From JAUVUV01 sp964548275 (GTDB lineage Bacteria; Gemmatimonadota; Glassbacteria; GWA2-58-10): a DNA stretch of 22,689 nt. Location: assembly GCA_964548275.1 (NCBI GenBank), contig CAZJQI010000065.1, positions 1 to 22,689 on the forward strand, read 5' to 3'. Position 1 is the first letter of the stretch; every line of letters begins with the position of its first letter. A program made the position numbers and the translations under genes. Shown piece by piece: positions 22,635 through 22,689 of this stretch. The notes beneath the pieces are model-generated. The model searched no databases. It saw only the letters and a program-made list of their open reading frames with translations, and was not told the DNA's origin.

Positions 22635-22689
22635 TCACTACTGTCCGGTTAAAAGTCTTTAAATGACAACTGGTTACAAGATTCACAAA
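22635..22689 (+). mobile_element. probable left end of an insertion element interrupting the OLD-family gene
   Basis: The OLD-family reading frame breaks at about 22635, and the sequence changes to CACTACTGTCCGGTTAAAAG, which looks like an insertion-element terminus. A short gap then leads to an ATG at 22663. Only 55 bases are visible, so the family, the partner terminal repeat and any target duplication cannot be checked here. The call rests on the abrupt loss of a conserved gene plus the look of the terminus. Confidence 0.4.
22663..22689 (+). CDS. possible first codons of a transposase, cut by the window edge
   Basis: ATG at 22663 opens MTTGYKIHK and runs off the window. The GYKI start resembles the beginning of some IS200-like/REP-associated transposases of Bacteroidota-type bacteria, but nine codons cannot prove it. 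No ribosome site is obvious. Confidence 0.25.

Noticed and set aside
1..22689. CRISPR arrays, tRNA or rRNA genes
   Set aside because: No regularly spaced repeats and no cloverleaf or rRNA-like segments were seen on either strand by eye.

Overview
The window looks like chromosomal DNA of a bacterium related to the FCB superphylum (Latescibacterota/Zixibacteria/Gemmatimonadota-like lineages). This rests mainly on the secreted subtilase, whose C-terminal FlgD-like / type-9-like sorting domain (NVPNPFNPSTT ... GVYFYRF ... KMVVLK) is typical of those groups. The phylum cannot be fixed from the sequence alone. Most of the window has moderate-to-high GC and ordinary house-keeping codon use. The two edges (about 1-225 and 21700-22689) are clearly AT-richer and look acquired.

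Layout from left to right: (a) a truncated open frame at the left edge; (b) uvrB on the minus strand, divergent from a plus-strand group of a membrane-anchored SPOR protein, a small coiled-coil protein and an AIR-synthase/HypE-like protein; (c) a convergent lipoprotein-type protein-L-isoaspartate methyltransferase; (d) a 434-bp AT-rich regulatory gap, then a 3-hydroxyacyl-CoA dehydrogenase-like gene with a degenerate active site and acetate kinase, closed by a strong intrinsic terminator; (e) a long minus-strand block read from 17.4 kb down to 8.1 kb: macro-domain protein, atypical OmpR-type regulator, adenylylatable glutamine synthetase (GSI-beta), an unusual ACT-ACT-GlnE adenylyltransferase, a TIM-barrel sugar-phosphate isomerase-like protein, a second glutamine synthetase (GSI-alpha-like) and a 484-residue protein of unknown function; (f) on the plus strand, a secreted S8-family protein with the catalytic Asp replaced by Gly, translationally coupled to a lipoprotein; (g) the 3' part of an AT-rich OLD-family ATPase/TOPRIM gene, cut off by what looks like the end of an insertion element.

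The most interesting part is block (e). It reads as a self-contained nitrogen-control module. A response regulator lacking the phospho-acceptor Asp (the same oddity as actinobacterial GlnR, also an OmpR-family nitrogen regulator) sits just upstream of a GS that carries the adenylylation Tyr398. Next comes an adenylyltransferase with only one GlnE nucleotidyltransferase domain. Its N-terminal half is the glutamine-sensing tandem-ACT half of GlnD rather than the second GlnE domain. A second GS lacks the adenylylation tyrosine but keeps the arginine linked to feedback inhibition in the Bacillus-type enzyme. I infer that glutamine may be sensed directly by the adenylyltransferase, bypassing PII/GlnD. 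No PII gene is visible here, but a window this size cannot show that it is absent from the genome.
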